NCBI RefSeq assembly: GCF_014190775.1
Contig: NZ_JACHVP010000004.1
Span: 407,124-471,123 of the forward strand
Length of the DNA stretch: 64,000 nt
Origin: Leifsonia aquatica
GTDB taxonomy: Bacteria > Actinomycetota > Actinomycetes > Actinomycetales > Microbacteriaceae
Direction of reading: 5' to 3'
Shown here: positions 1 through 11,413 of the stretch, piece by piece
Position numbering within the stretch: the first letter of the stretch is position 1
Layout of the letters: every line of letters starts with the position of its first letter
The notes under the pieces: model-generated
What the model was told of the DNA's origin: nothing
Database searches by the model: none
The model's input: the letters and a program-made list of their open reading frames with translations, nothing else
Program-made: the position numbers and the translations under genes

Positions 1-577
1 CCACCAGGGTGTCACCCGTCGCGATGATCCGGCCGCAGATGACGCCGCTCGCTGCGCCGGGTATGTCGGGGGCGGGGATCACGTTCGCGACCCGCTGCCC
101 GTCCGCCCCTCGGCTGAGCGGGCTCCACCCGGTCCGGCACACCCGGTCGCCCGGACGGGTGTCGGCCGGGCCTTTGGCCGCCGACTGGAACATCGACCGG
201 TAATCGTCGCTCAGCGCCACCGCGGGGTTGCCACCCCACTCGGATCCGACGGGGCGCAGCAGAGCGACGTCGATCGCGGACGAACTGTGCCCCGGGATGA
301 CGGAGACCTTCGACGACGCTCCCGTCGCGTCGCTGAGGGACCACGCGGTCGTGCTGCTGTCCCCGACGCCGTGGCGAGCCGTGACGAGACCGACGGCCCC
401 CTCCGCCGTGGAGTACGGCACCCCCGCGGTCTGCCCCTGCAGTTTGAAGACACCGGACGCCGTCGCGAGCGGATCTGCCGCCCGCGATCCGGCCTCGTCC
501 GCCTGCGCGGGGCTCGCGCCGATGACGCACGCCACCGCCAGCAACCCCGCCGCCCCTATCCATCGCCTACGTCGCAT
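1..577 (-). CDS. secreted trypsin-like (S1 family) serine protease, 3' end cut by window
   Basis: The frame starts at ATG 577 and is open for 192 codons to the window edge. Residues 1-26 form a signal peptide (RRRR, hydrophobic core, AQA cleavage site). The mature part carries a His69 motif (VTARHG) and an Asp103 motif (AIDVALL), matching the first two members of the chymotrypsin-fold triad. A Cys pair (DRVCRTG and GVICGR) follows, placed as in streptogrisin-like proteases. The GDSGG serine motif would lie just past the window edge, so activity cannot be judged. Exported extracellular protease-like protein; substrate unknown. Confidence 0.8.
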   Translation of the reverse strand, partial: MRRRRWIGAAGLLAVACVIGASPAQADEAGSRAADPLATASGVFKLQGQTAGVPYSTAEGAVGLVTARHGVGDSSTTAWSLSDATGASSKVSVIPGHSSSAIDVALLRPVGSEWGGNPAVALSDDYRSMFQSAAKGPADTRPGDRVCRTGWSPLSRGADGQRVANVIPAPDIPGAASGVICGRIIATGDTLV

Positions 578-800
578 CGATTCCTCGTCTCCGATTCCCG
601 ATGGCCCGCTGTCGCTCCGACAGCATGGTGACCACCGAAGGAATACGATATCGGCAATATATACATGCAAAACTATGCATGGGAGAGCCGTGACCGGGCG
701 CCGCCGGCCTGAGCCGACTCTCACCCGCTTCGGGCGACTTTTCACCTGCCCCCTCCTGTCGTCACCGGGACGCGCGGCGCCGTGCGCATAGGGTGGAGAC
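578..800. promoter_or_regulatory. divergent intergenic region with AT-rich palindrome
   Basis: This 223 bp gap separates two divergently read genes. It contains an AT-rich island at about 645-685 in otherwise GC-rich DNA. Inside it is a perfect palindrome, catgca-N6-tgcatg at 664-681, with the geometry of a dimeric repressor site. It sits about 90 bp upstream of the protease gene, so it probably acts on that gene. No regulator is assigned; the 6-6-6 layout resembles the site at 34208-34225. Confidence 0.4.
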
Positions 801-2165
801 GTGGGGATCCTCGCCTGGCTGAGCCTGGCGCTCGCGATCGTCTGCGCCTATCCGGCCTGGCGATTCGCTCGACGCGCCTGGCACTTCCGCGCGCGCCCGA
901 CCGTCATCGCCGTGATCGTGACGCAGGTGCTGGCCCTCGTCGTATTGACGCTGCTCGCCCTCCTCACCCCGCGGCCCGACCTCGGCGGCCTCGGCTGGTT
1001 CGCGATCGGGCTCGCCGCCCTGCTCTTCCCGCTCGCGCTGGGCGACGCGCTCCAGACCACGCGCCTGCGCGCGGTCGCCGTCGTGCTCGCCGCGGTCGCC
1101 GGCCTGCTGACGGCCGGGATCTCGGTGGTGGCCGCCGCTCCCGCGTTCGCCACCGCGACGGTCGCCGGACGGCACATCCCGGCGACCGAGACGACACTCG
1201 CCGAGGGCTACCAGCTGGCCGTGCACATCCCGCCGACGGCCTCCGGCTTCTCCTCCCGTGACGCGCACCTGTTCGTGCCGTCCGGGTGGATCCGCGACCC
1301 GTCGAGCACCCGCCCGATCGTCATCATGATGATGGGCCAGCCGGGCAACCCGACCCTCGGGGCGACGCTCGACGCCCTGCACTCGCTCGGCACGGAACGC
1401 CTCGACGACGCTCCGTTCGTGCTCGTCGTCGACCAGCTCGGCGCCAACGACAAGAACCCGCCCTGCAGCAACACCTCCGCCGGGCAGCTCGAGACGTTCC
1501 TGACGGAGGACGTGCCGAACTGGGTGACGGCCGAGCTCCCCGTCTCGCACGACCGCGCCGACTGGGCGATCGCCGGCTTCTCCCACGGCGGGGAGTGCGC
1601 CGCCTACCTCGGTGCGAAGCATCCCGACCTCTGGGCGAACGTCATCGACGTCTCCGGCCCCGACAAGCCCGGCGAGTACCGTTCCGACCGCACCCGCGCG
1701 AAGTACTACGACGACAGCGAGGCCGAGTACGAGAAGTACTGGCCCGCGAAGGTGATGGCCTCGACCAGCTACGCCGACCACCCCATGCGCGGCATCTTCG
1801 TCGCCGGCGCCGAGGACGACCACTTCCGGCCGCAGGTCGAGGACACCGCGACCGCCGCCGAGAACGCCGGCTGGAAGGTCACGTACTGGGCCGTGCCGGG
1901 CGAGGGCCACTCCGGGCCGACCCTCACCAAGGGCCTGGCCACGGCGTACAACCAGCTCATCCCGCTCTGGCTGGAGTCGGGCGCGATCACCACCGGCGAT
2001 CGCCTCCTCTGCCAGCCCGACCAGCCCAACCGCTCCTGCGGGGTGACGCAGGTGACGGCCGTGGCCGGCACGATCGCCATCGTCGACCTGGGGATGCTCG
2101 CCGTCTTCCTCAGCGCCCAGCTGCTGCTCTTCTTCGGCAACCGCGGCCGTCGAGTGGTCGAATAG
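801..2165 (+). CDS. membrane-anchored alpha/beta-hydrolase (esterase-like)
   Basis: 454 aa, GTG start preceded by gggtggaga. About four hydrophobic helices occupy residues 1-115, followed by an extracytoplasmic alpha/beta-hydrolase domain and one more helix near the C terminus. The nucleophile elbow GFSHGGE gives Ser261. Candidate acid residues lie in GAEDD (about 336-340) and the histidine is His370 in GEGHSG, so the triad looks complete. The layout resembles putative-esterase (EsteraseD/mycolyltransferase-like) proteins of actinobacteria. The substrate is not apparent. It is transcribed alone, divergent from the protease. Confidence 0.85.
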   Translation: MGILAWLSLALAIVCAYPAWRFARRAWHFRARPTVIAVIVTQVLALVVLTLLALLTPRPDLGGLGWFAIGLAALLFPLALGDALQTTRLRAVAVVLAAVAGLLTAGISVVAAAPAFATATVAGRHIPATETTLAEGYQLAVHIPPTASGFSSRDAHLFVPSGWIRDPSSTRPIVIMMMGQPGNPTLGATLDALHSLGTERLDDAPFVLVVDQLGANDKNPPCSNTSAGQLETFLTEDVPNWVTAELPVSHDRADWAIAGFSHGGECAAYLGAKHPDLWANVIDVSGPDKPGEYRSDRTRAKYYDDSEAEYEKYWPAKVMASTSYADHPMRGIFVAGAEDDHFRPQVEDTATAAENAGWKVTYWAVPGEGHSGPTLTKGLATAYNQLIPLWLESGAITTGDRLLCQPDQPNRSCGVTQVTAVAGTIAIVDLGMLAVFLSAQLLLFFGNRGRRVVE

Positions 2166-2321
2166 TCCGCCTTCTCGGCCCTTTTCCCGCGACATATCGC
2201 CTTCTCGCACCTCCTGAAGGGACGCTCAGGAAGCGCATAGGCGGGTGAACGGGCGCGCATAAGACCCCTTCCTACGCTCGGTTTCTGCCCCGACGGGCGG
2301 GCGCATGGAAGGAACACCCGA

Positions 2322-3642
2322 ATGAAGCGGACTCTCGCGCGGATCAGACCGCGCACCTGGATCATCACGGCGGCCGTCGTGGTCGCGGTCGTCGGGGGTG
2401 GGGCTGTCTACTGGTTCGGCTTCGCCCTCCCGGCCCAGGCCACCTCCTCGCAGCCGGCCACCCGGACGGTGCAGGCCAGCACCCAGACCCTGCAGAAGAC
2501 GGTCAGCGCGACCGGCACGCTGTCGCCGACGGTGTCGGAGGACGTGAACTTCCTCCCCTCCGGCACGGTCACCGCGGTGAACGTCGCCGCCGGGGCGACG
2601 GTCACGGCGGGTGAGGTGCTCGCGACGGTCGACACCGTCTCGGCCAACGCGACCCTCCTGCAGGCCAAGGCGGATCTCGCCTCGGCGCAGGCGAAGCTCT
2701 CGGACGCGCAGGACGCCTCGACCGGCAGCACCGCCGACGTGGCGGCGGTCGCCGCGGCGCAGGCGCAGGTCACCTCGGCCCAGTCGTCCGTCGACACCGC
2801 GCAGACCGCGCTCGACGGCACCACCCTGGTCGCCCCGGTCGCGGGACTCGTCACCGCGGTGAACGTCGCGGTCGGCGACGCGGTCACCGGCACGTCCGGC
2901 AGCACGAGCAGTTCGAGCAGTTCGGGGTCCGGCGCATCCAGCGGGTCCGGCGGGTCCACGGGCGGCGGCGCGACCGGCGGCACGGGCACGACCGGCAGCG
3001 GGACCGGCTCCTCCACCTCCACCTCCACCGCGCAGTTCACGATCGTCGGCACCGGGTCGTGGGAGGTCGACCTCACCGTGAGCGCCTCCGACCTGAAGTC
3101 GATCGCCAAGAACGACCAGGTCGAGCTCTCCACGTCTGACAACGACTCCTTCTTCGGCACCGTGACCTCCATCGGCCAGCTGCCGTCGACCACGTCCGGG
3201 AGCGCCGCCTACCCTGTCGTCGTCTCGGTGACCGGGTCGCCCGAGAACCTCTACGACGGTGTGAGCGTGACGGCCGCGATCGTCTACGAGCGCCGCACCG
3301 ACGTGCTCACCGTCCCGAGCGCCGCGATCACGACGGCGAACGGGAAGTCCACGGTGACGAAGGTCGTCGACGGCAAGAACGTCACCACCGACGTCACCGT
3401 GGGTGAGACCTCCGGCACCGTGACCGAGATCACGAAGGGCCTGAGCTCCGGGGATTCGGTGCTCGTCACGGTCTTCACGCCCGGCTCGGGCGCCGGCACC
3501 GGCGGCTCGACCGGCCAGACCGGGCAGACCGGGCAGCAGGGGCAGTTCCCCGGCGGCGGCGAAGGCTTCACGGGAGGCGGCGAAGGCGGCCAGTTCCCGG
3601 GCGGCGGCCAGGGCGGCCAGACCGGGAACGGGGGCACCCGCA

Positions 3643-3650
<8 letters not shown>
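2322..3650 (+). CDS. MacA/HlyD-like membrane fusion (adaptor) protein
   Basis: 442 aa. One N-terminal membrane helix (about 13-33) is followed by the two halves of a lipoyl/barrel-sandwich domain (GTVTAVNVAAGATVTAGEVLA and the matching LVAPVAGLVTAVNVAVGDAV). These flank a short Ala/Gln-rich helical hairpin. A Ser/Gly/Thr linker, a beta-barrel domain and a Gly/Gln-rich tail follow. It begins an operon: the stop overlaps the ATPase gene by 8 bp. In Gram-negatives such proteins link an inner-membrane pump to TolC; here there is no outer membrane, so it probably acts as an external chaperone of the ABC exporter. Confidence 0.85.
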
Positions 3651-4349
<699 letters not shown>

Positions 4350-4353
<4 letters not shown>

Positions 4354-5582
4354 ACTGGAACGAGACCCTCCACACCAGCTGGTCGGCCATCCGCGCGCAC
4401 ACCCTGCGCTCGGTGCTGACCGTGCTGGGGATCCTGATCGGGATCGCCGCCGTCATCCTCACCGTCGGCCTCGGCCTCGGCACCCAGAAGGACGTGAGCG
4501 CGCAGATCAGCGCGCTCGGAAGCAACCGGCTCATCGTCTCGCCGGGCAGCAGCACCGACTCGAGCGGGGTGCGCGGCGGCTTCGGCTCGGGCACCACGCT
4601 GACCCTCTCGGACGCCGACGCTCTCGCGTCGAAGGTGAACGCCCCGGACATCGCGGGCGTCGCGGCCGAGAAGTCGACCCAGACCTCCCTCGTCTACGGC
4701 GACACGAACTGGACCACGACGGTGACCGGCGTGACGAGCTCGTGGCTGGACGTGCGGTCGCGGACGGTCGCGCGCGGCGCGTTCTTCACGGCAGCGCAGC
4801 AGTCGTCGGGCGCCCGGGTCGTCGTACTCGGCTCCGAGACGGCGCAGGAGCTCTTCGGCTCCGAGAACGTCGTGGGCCAGTCGGTGACCATCGGCAACAC
4901 CACCTACAGCGTGATCGGCGTGCTGGCGTCGGCCGGCTCCGACACGTCGAGCAACCTCGACGACGTCGCGATCGTGCCGATGACGACGGCCGCGGACGAC
5001 GTGATCGGCGGGACGAACACCTCCAGCGTCTCGACGATCTACATCCAGGCCGCCGACGCCGACCGGCTCAGCGCGGCCTACCAGGAGGCGCAATCGGTGC
5101 TGCTCAACGCGCACTCCATCACCAGCACCGACGACGCCGACTTCACGATCAGCAGTCAGGACGCCCTGGTCAGCACCGCGACCTCCGTCTACCAGACGCT
5201 GACCGTGCTGCTCACCGGCATCGCGGCGCTCTCCCTGCTGGTGGGCGGCATCGGGGTGATGAACATCATGCTCGTCTCCGTCACCGAGCGCACCCGCGAG
5301 ATCGGGTTGCGCAAGGCGATCGGGGCGCCGCCCGCGGCGATCCGCACGCAGTTCCTGGTGGAGGCCGCCATCCTCGGCCTGACCGGCGGCGTGCTCGGCT
5401 CGGTGCTGGGCGTGGCCGCGGCACTCGTACTGCCCGCGCTGATCGGCAGCTCGGTGGTCATCTCGCCCGTCGCGCTCGGCCTCTCCATCGCCGTCTCCCT
5501 CGCCATCGGCCTGGTGTTCGGCGTCTATCCGGCAGCGCGCGCCGCGCGCCTGGCCCCCATCGACGCGCTCCGCTCCGAGTGA
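4350..5582 (+). CDS. MacB/FtsX-family ABC transporter permease
   Basis: 410 aa. One N-terminal helix (about 22-45) is followed by a large extracytoplasmic MacB periplasmic-core domain and three C-terminal helices (about 285-400). The segment NIMLVSVTERTREIGLRKAIG is the FtsX/MacB signature. It starts at the ATGA overlap with the ATPase gene. Together they make a MacB-like exporter whose cargo could be a peptide, lipid or antibiotic; the sequence does not tell which. Confidence 0.93.
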
Positions 5583-5619
5583 GCGCCCCCTCTCGTCCCG
5601 ACCCGCAAGGAGAACCACG

Positions 5620-6504
5620 ATGAAGACATCCACCCGCCGAGCCGCCGCGGTGATCGCCGCCCTCGGCTTCGGCGCCCTCGCCCTCACCGGATGCGCCGCC
5701 GCCACGGCGAGCAGCCCCTCCACCACCGCGGCCCCGCAGCAGCAGGGCCAGCAGGGCGGCGGAGGCGTCACCGGCGAGATCGCCGCCGTCGACGGCACCA
5801 CGCTCCAGGTGCAGTCCACGACCGAGCAGACCGCCGTGACCTACACCGACTCCACCACCATCACGCAGCGGGTGACCGCCGCACTCACCGACGTGACGAA
5901 CGGATCGTGCATCAGCGCGTTCACCGGCGGCACGGGGTCGTCGACCTCCACGTCGTCGTCCGCCTCGACGGCCGCGACGACGGTCTCCATCAGCGCGGCC
6001 GTCGACGGCGCGTGCACGGCAGGCGGGTTCGGCGGGATGGGAGGCGGCGGCACCCCGCCGACCGGCGCACCCAGCGGATCGGGCGAGGGTGGCACCGGCC
6101 AGCGGCCCACGGACGCCCCCACCGGTGCGCCCGGCGGCGCGGGCGGCGGTGGCGCGGGCGGCTTCGGCGGCATGACCTCCGGTCTCGTCACCGCGGTCGA
6201 CGGCTCGACCATCACCGTCACCTCGACGGCGCAGGACGGCACGACCTCCACGAAGACCGTCACGGTCGACGACAGCACCACCTACACGACGACACAGGCG
6301 GCCACCGCGGACGCCCTCACCGCCGGTCGCTGCGTCATGGCCAGCGGCACGGCCGACTCCTCGGGAGGATATGCCGCGACCGCGCTCGTCGTCTCGGACA
6401 AGGGTGCCGACGGCTGCACCCAGGCCGGACCCGGCGGCGGCCGGCCGGGCGGCACGGGAAGCGACTCCGGCACCGGGACCGGCACGAACGGCGGCGGAGC
6501 ATGA
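5620..6504 (+). CDS. lipoprotein with two repeated DUF5666-like modules
   Basis: 294 aa, ribosome site aaggaga before ATG 5620. The signal ends in lipobox LTGC, so it is a membrane-anchored lipoprotein. Two similar modules, at about residues 48-112 and 182-260, both read GxVxAVDGxTxxVxS, a Thr-rich stretch, then L-x(2,3)-G-x-C. They look like an internal duplication of a small beta-barrel (DUF5666-type). The linker is Gly/Pro rich. It lies between the permease and a second adaptor and overlaps the latter, so it is probably an accessory part of the exporter. Confidence 0.75.
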   Translation: MKTSTRRAAAVIAALGFGALALTGCAAATASSPSTTAAPQQQGQQGGGGVTGEIAAVDGTTLQVQSTTEQTAVTYTDSTTITQRVTAALTDVTNGSCISAFTGGTGSSTSTSSSASTAATTVSISAAVDGACTAGGFGGMGGGGTPPTGAPSGSGEGGTGQRPTDAPTGAPGGAGGGGAGGFGGMTSGLVTAVDGSTITVTSTAQDGTTSTKTVTVDDSTTYTTTQAATADALTAGRCVMASGTADSSGGYAATALVVSDKGADGCTQAGPGGGRPGGTGSDSGTGTGTNGGGA

Positions 6505-8657
6505 GCCCCGCGACCAAGCGCCCCGCCGCGCGCCGGCGGCGCCGCACCGTCGTGATCGCCTCGGTGGCGACCCTCGCGCTCTGCGCGGTCGGCGGCGGCG
6601 TCGCCTGGGCGGCGAGCGGCAACGGCGGCGCGAACTACCGCACCGCCACCGCCGCGAAGGCGTCGGTCACGCAGACCACCACGCTCACCGGCACCGTCGC
6701 CTCGGCGACCCGCCGCGACCTGGCCTTCCAGGTCGGCGGCACGGTCAGCGCCGTCCCGGTCGCGATCGGGGACACCGTCACTGCGGGGCAGACCCTGGCG
6801 ACGCTCGACACGACCGACCTGGAGGCGGCGGTCACCTCGGCGCAGCAGGCGGTGTCGGACGCCGAGGAGACCCTCGCGACCGACCTCGCGTCCCAGTCGG
6901 GGACGAGCACGAGCTCGAGCGCCGGCTCGGCCGGCTCGTCCGGTTCCTCCGGGTCGTCCGCGTCGGGATCCACCGCCTCGTCGGGCGGATCCGGCACCAC
7001 CACGGCCTCCACCGGCGCAACCGCGGCCGTGCCGAGCACCGGAACCGGGACGGGCACCGGCTCGGGCACCGGGACCGCCGGCGGCTCCTCGTCCGGCGGC
7101 ACCTCGTCCGGCGTCTCTGCCGAGACCACCGCCGCCATCGCCGCCGTCACCGACGCGCAGACGAAGCTGCTCGCACAGCTGACGGCCGCCTCCACCGCGC
7201 TGACGGACACCAACACCCTCGTCGCCACCAGTTCGACCACCTGCCAGCCGTTCCTGGAGGCCGCACTCGACGACACGACGGACGGCACGGGGACGGGCAC
7301 GGGGACGGGCACGGGGACGGGCACCGACGGTTCCGGCTCCACGACCGACGGCAGCGGCACCTCCGGAACCGACACGTCGGGAACCGACACCTCGGGAACC
7401 GACACCTCGGGAACCGACACCTCGGGTACCGACACGTCCGGCACGTCGACGGACGGCAGCGGCACCGCGACCTCCGGAAGCTCCGGGACCTCCGCAGCCG
7501 ACCAGCTCCAGGCGGCGAAGGACGCGCTGGCCTCCTGCCAGACCGCGATCACCGCCGCCCTGGCCAGCCAGCAGACCACCACCGACGCGCAGAACGCCGT
7601 CACGCCGCTGGCCACGAAACTGGACGACGCCGTCGCCGCGCTGCAGAAGGTGCTCGCGAGCGGTACGACCGGGTCGGGTTCGACCGTGGGTTCGACGGGC
7701 TCCGGCTCGACAGGCTCCGGCTCGACCGGTTCCGGATCAACAGGCTCCGGATCGACAGGCGCCGGCTCCACCGGCAGCGGATCGGCCGGGACGGGCGCTT
7801 CCGGCGGCAGCACCTCCGGCACGGGCACGGGCGGCAGCTCCGGTACGGCAGCGACCGGCTCCGGCACCGGCACCACGCAGGTCGCGTCGGCGGCGACCAT
7901 CGTGGCCGACAACGCCGCGATCGACGCCGCGAAGGCCGCCCTCACTCTCGCGCAGAGCAAGGTCGCCCTCGCGACGCTCACCAGCCCGGTCTCGGGCACC
8001 GTCGCGGCCGTCTCCCTCGCCGCCGGCGACGCCGTCTCGGCCGGCTCCACCACGGCGGTCATCTCGGTGATCGGCACCAACGGTTTCGTCGTCGACTCGT
8101 CCGTCGGCCTCAGCACCGTCGCCACCCTGAAGGTCGGGCAGAGCGTCGCCGTCACGGTCTCCGGATCGACGAAGGCGCTCGCCGGCACGGTCAGCTCCAT
8201 CGGCGTCGTCGACACGGCCACCGACTCCTCGACCCCGAGCTACACGGTGACCACGGCCATCACGGACACGAAGGCCGACCTCCTCAACGGCGCCAGCGCC
8301 AGCGCGGTCGTCACCATCGCGAAGACGGCCGACGTGCTCACGGTCCCGACATCCGCCCTCCACCGCGACGGCACGAAGTACACCGTCGACGTGCTGAAGG
8401 ACGGTAAATCGGTCGCCACCACCGTCACCGTCGGCGCGAAGGGCACCGACCGCACCGAGATCACGAAGGGCCTGAGCACCGGCTCCGAGGTGATCCTGGC
8501 GGACCTCACCTCGACGACGACGGGCGACAGCTCGAACTCGTCCACCACCTCCGGAGGGCTCAGTGGCTTGGGCGGCCAGTCCAGCACCTCCGGCGGCCCG
8601 GGCGGACAGGGCGGCCCTCCGGCCGGCTTCACCGGAGGCGCCCCCAGCCGCGGCTGA
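6501..8657 (+). CDS. second HlyD/MacA-like adaptor with long low-complexity insertion
   Basis: 718 aa from ATG 6501, which overlaps the lipoprotein stop (ATGA). An upstream extension of the same frame is antisense-quality and is not used. A basic N terminus and one helix (about 14-38) precede the first lipoyl half (GGTVSAVPVAIGDTVTAGQ). Roughly 300 residues of Ser/Gly/Thr-rich sequence with scattered short helices then separate it from the second lipoyl half (LTSPVSGTVAAVSLAAGDAV) and beta-barrel. Normal adaptors are 350-450 aa; the excess is all low-complexity repeat. A second adaptor in the operon is unusual. Confidence 0.8.
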   Translation: MSPATKRPAARRRRRTVVIASVATLALCAVGGGVAWAASGNGGANYRTATAAKASVTQTTTLTGTVASATRRDLAFQVGGTVSAVPVAIGDTVTAGQTLATLDTTDLEAAVTSAQQAVSDAEETLATDLASQSGTSTSSSAGSAGSSGSSGSSASGSTASSGGSGTTTASTGATAAVPSTGTGTGTGSGTGTAGGSSSGGTSSGVSAETTAAIAAVTDAQTKLLAQLTAASTALTDTNTLVATSSTTCQPFLEAALDDTTDGTGTGTGTGTGTGTDGSGSTTDGSGTSGTDTSGTDTSGTDTSGTDTSGTDTSGTSTDGSGTATSGSSGTSAADQLQAAKDALASCQTAITAALASQQTTTDAQNAVTPLATKLDDAVAALQKVLASGTTGSGSTVGSTGSGSTGSGSTGSGSTGSGSTGAGSTGSGSAGTGASGGSTSGTGTGGSSGTAATGSGTGTTQVASAATIVADNAAIDAAKAALTLAQSKVALATLTSPVSGTVAAVSLAAGDAVSAGSTTAVISVIGTNGFVVDSSVGLSTVATLKVGQSVAVTVSGSTKALAGTVSSIGVVDTATDSSTPSYTVTTAITDTKADLLNGASASAVVTIAKTADVLTVPTSALHRDGTKYTVDVLKDGKSVATTVTVGAKGTDRTEITKGLSTGSEVILADLTSTTTGDSSNSSTTSGGLSGLGGQSSTSGGPGGQGGPPAGFTGGAPSRG
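7284..7436 (+). repeat. in-frame 12 bp and 15 bp tandem repeats in adaptor gene
   Basis: Three exact 12 bp units (ggcacggggacg) at 7284-7319 encode GTGT. Five nearly exact 15 bp units (tcgggaaccgacacc) at 7362-7436 encode SGTDT. Unit lengths are multiples of three, so copy-number change would keep the frame. They form flexible spacer in the protein. Confidence 0.9.
7691..7790 (+). repeat. in-frame 15 bp repeats encoding SGSTG
   Basis: About six degenerate 15 bp units based on tccggctcgacaggc encode a run of SGSTG pentapeptides in the second adaptor, just before the second helical and lipoyl half. Like the upstream repeats they preserve frame. Confidence 0.85.
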
Positions 8658-8668
8658 CCGGGAGCGAA

Positions 8669-8707
8669 CACGGGGCGGACGCGAGGAGGGCTCGCGTCCG
8701 CCCCGTG
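8669..8707 (+). terminator. strong hairpin ending the exporter operon
   Basis: Perfect 17 bp inverted repeat (8669-8685 with 8691-8707) and a 5 nt loop, 11 bp after the adaptor stop. No T-run follows, which is common for high-GC actinobacterial terminators. Confidence 0.75.
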
Positions 8708-8715
8708 CACGTCCC

Positions 8716-9074
8716 CGCGGGACGTCGGCGGCCGCGAGTGCCGCGCGGCGGTACGTCGGCGGCCGCGAGTGCCGCGCGGCGGTACGTTTGCGGTCGCGCG
8801 AGAGGCCGCAAACGTACCGGGAGGGCGCAGTCGCGCCGGCGTGCCGGCGGGCGGGGCGGCCGGCCGGGCGGCCGGGCGGGCGGCCGCCGGCGCGGTCGCG
8901 AGTGCCGCACCGCGGTACGTCGGCGGTCGCGAGTGCCGCGCGGCGGTACGTTTGCGGTCGCGCGAGAGGCCGCAAACGTACCGGGAGGGCGCAGTCGCGC
9001 CGGGCGGGCGGCCGGGCGGGCGGGCGGCCGGGCGGCCGGCCGAGCGGGCGGGCGGCCGCCCGCCGCGCGCACCG
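8716..9074. repeat. intergenic repeat cluster, no gene
   Basis: The 417 bp gap 8658-9074 holds no credible gene. A 76 bp direct repeat occurs at 8764-8839 and 8928-9003. Each copy contains a perfect 13 bp inverted repeat, ggtacgtttgcgg / ccgcaaacgtacc, with a 12 nt loop (8781-8818 and 8945-8982). Shorter partial units (gccgcgagtgccgcgcggcggtacg) repeat upstream at 8722-8783 and 8896-8949. Between them lies a G/C-only stretch of gcggccgg-like words. Looks like a REP/BIME-type intergenic element array. Confidence 0.8.
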
Positions 9075-10264
<1,190 letters not shown>

Positions 10265-10265
<1 letters not shown>

Positions 10266-11308
10266 CAGAGCTCCGTCCAGTCGAGGATGACCTTGCCGCC
10301 GCCGGCCGACGCGGCCGCGGCGAACCCCTTCTCCCAATCCCGGGCGGGGAACCGGTCCGAGACGATCGAGGCGATCGCGTCGTGCAGAGTGGTCGAGGTC
10401 TGCAGCATCGCGCCCATCGCGTTCCACGTCTCGAACATCTCGCGCCCGTAGATGCCCTTCAGCGTGAGCATGTGGGTGACGACGATGCCCCAGTCGACCG
10501 CGATCTGCTGCGACGGGAGACCGAGCATCGCGATGCGGCCGCCGTGGTTCATGTTCTCGATCATCTGCGGCAGCGCGGTCGGCGCTCCGCTCATCTCGAA
10601 GCCGACGTCGAAGCCCTCGCGCATCCCGAGCGCCGTCTGCGCCTCGCGGATCTCGGAGCGGGAGACGTCGACGGTGTAGTCGGCGCCCATCCCCTGCGCC
10701 AGGGCGAGCCGCTGCGCGCTGACGTCGGTGCCGACGATGAAGCGGGCGCCCACGTGCCGGGCGACGGCGATCGCCATCAGCCCGATGGGTCCGCAGCCGG
10801 TGACGAGCACGTCCTCGCCGACGACCGGGAAGGCGAGCGCGGTGTGCACGGCGTTGCCGAGCGGGTCGAACAGCGCGCCGACCTCGGGCTCGATCGCGCT
10901 GTGGTGCACCCACACGTTCGTGGCCGGCAGCACGAGGAACTCGGCGAAAGCGCCGTCCCGCTGCACCCCGACGCCCTGGGTGCGGATGCACATCTGGCGG
11001 CGCCCGGCACGGCAGTTGCGGCACGTGCCGCAGACGATGTGCCCCTCGCCCGACACCAGGTCGCCGACCGCGACGTCGCGGACGAGCGGCCCGACCTCGA
11101 CGACCTCGCCGAAGAATTCGTGGCCCGGCACCAGCGGGGCGGCCACCGCGGAGGCGGCCCAGTCGTCCCAGCGCTGGATGTGCAGGTCGGTGCCGCAGAT
11201 CCCGGTGCGCAGGATGCGGATCTTCACGTCCTCCGGCCCGGCCTCGGGCTCGGGGAGGTCGCGGAACTCGAGACCCGGTCCGGCCTCGCTCTTGAACAGG
11301 GCTTTCAT
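10265..11308 (-). CDS. tdh: L-threonine 3-dehydrogenase
   Basis: 347 aa zinc medium-chain dehydrogenase that oxidises threonine to 2-amino-3-oxobutanoate with NAD. Catalytic zinc ligands Cys38 (GICGTDLHI), His63-Glu64 (GHEFFGEV) and a structural four-cysteine lobe ([15 protein letters not shown]) are present. The Rossmann motif [10 protein letters not shown] follows. ATG 11308 is preferred over the upstream GTG 11314 because aggaagg lies at the right distance before it. Gene pair tdh-kbl gives conversion of threonine to glycine. Confidence 0.95.
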
Positions 11309-11413
11309 AGCCACCTTCCTCGTCGACGTCCTTCGTGGGGCGCGTCAAGCGGAGTCGAACACCCGTCCCCGGCCTCGTGAGCGTGGAGGGACGAGCGTTT
11401 CGCCGCTGACAGC

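Noticed and set aside
5691..6500. Long upstream extension of the second adaptor reading frame
   Set aside because: It overlaps the lipoprotein gene in another frame, has Arg/His-rich shadow composition and no ribosome site; ATG 6501 with ATGA overlap is the clear start.
7284..7790. Regular short repeats resembling a CRISPR array
   Set aside because: Units are 12-15 bp with no spacers and are in frame within a coding region.
8716..9003. CRISPR array or small RNA genes in the repeat gap
   Set aside because: Only two long copies with non-unique GC-only sequence between; no cas genes and no clear promoter.
11309..11413. Possible riboswitch before tdh-kbl
   Set aside because: No recognisable conserved aptamer core or expression-platform hairpin in this 105 bp.
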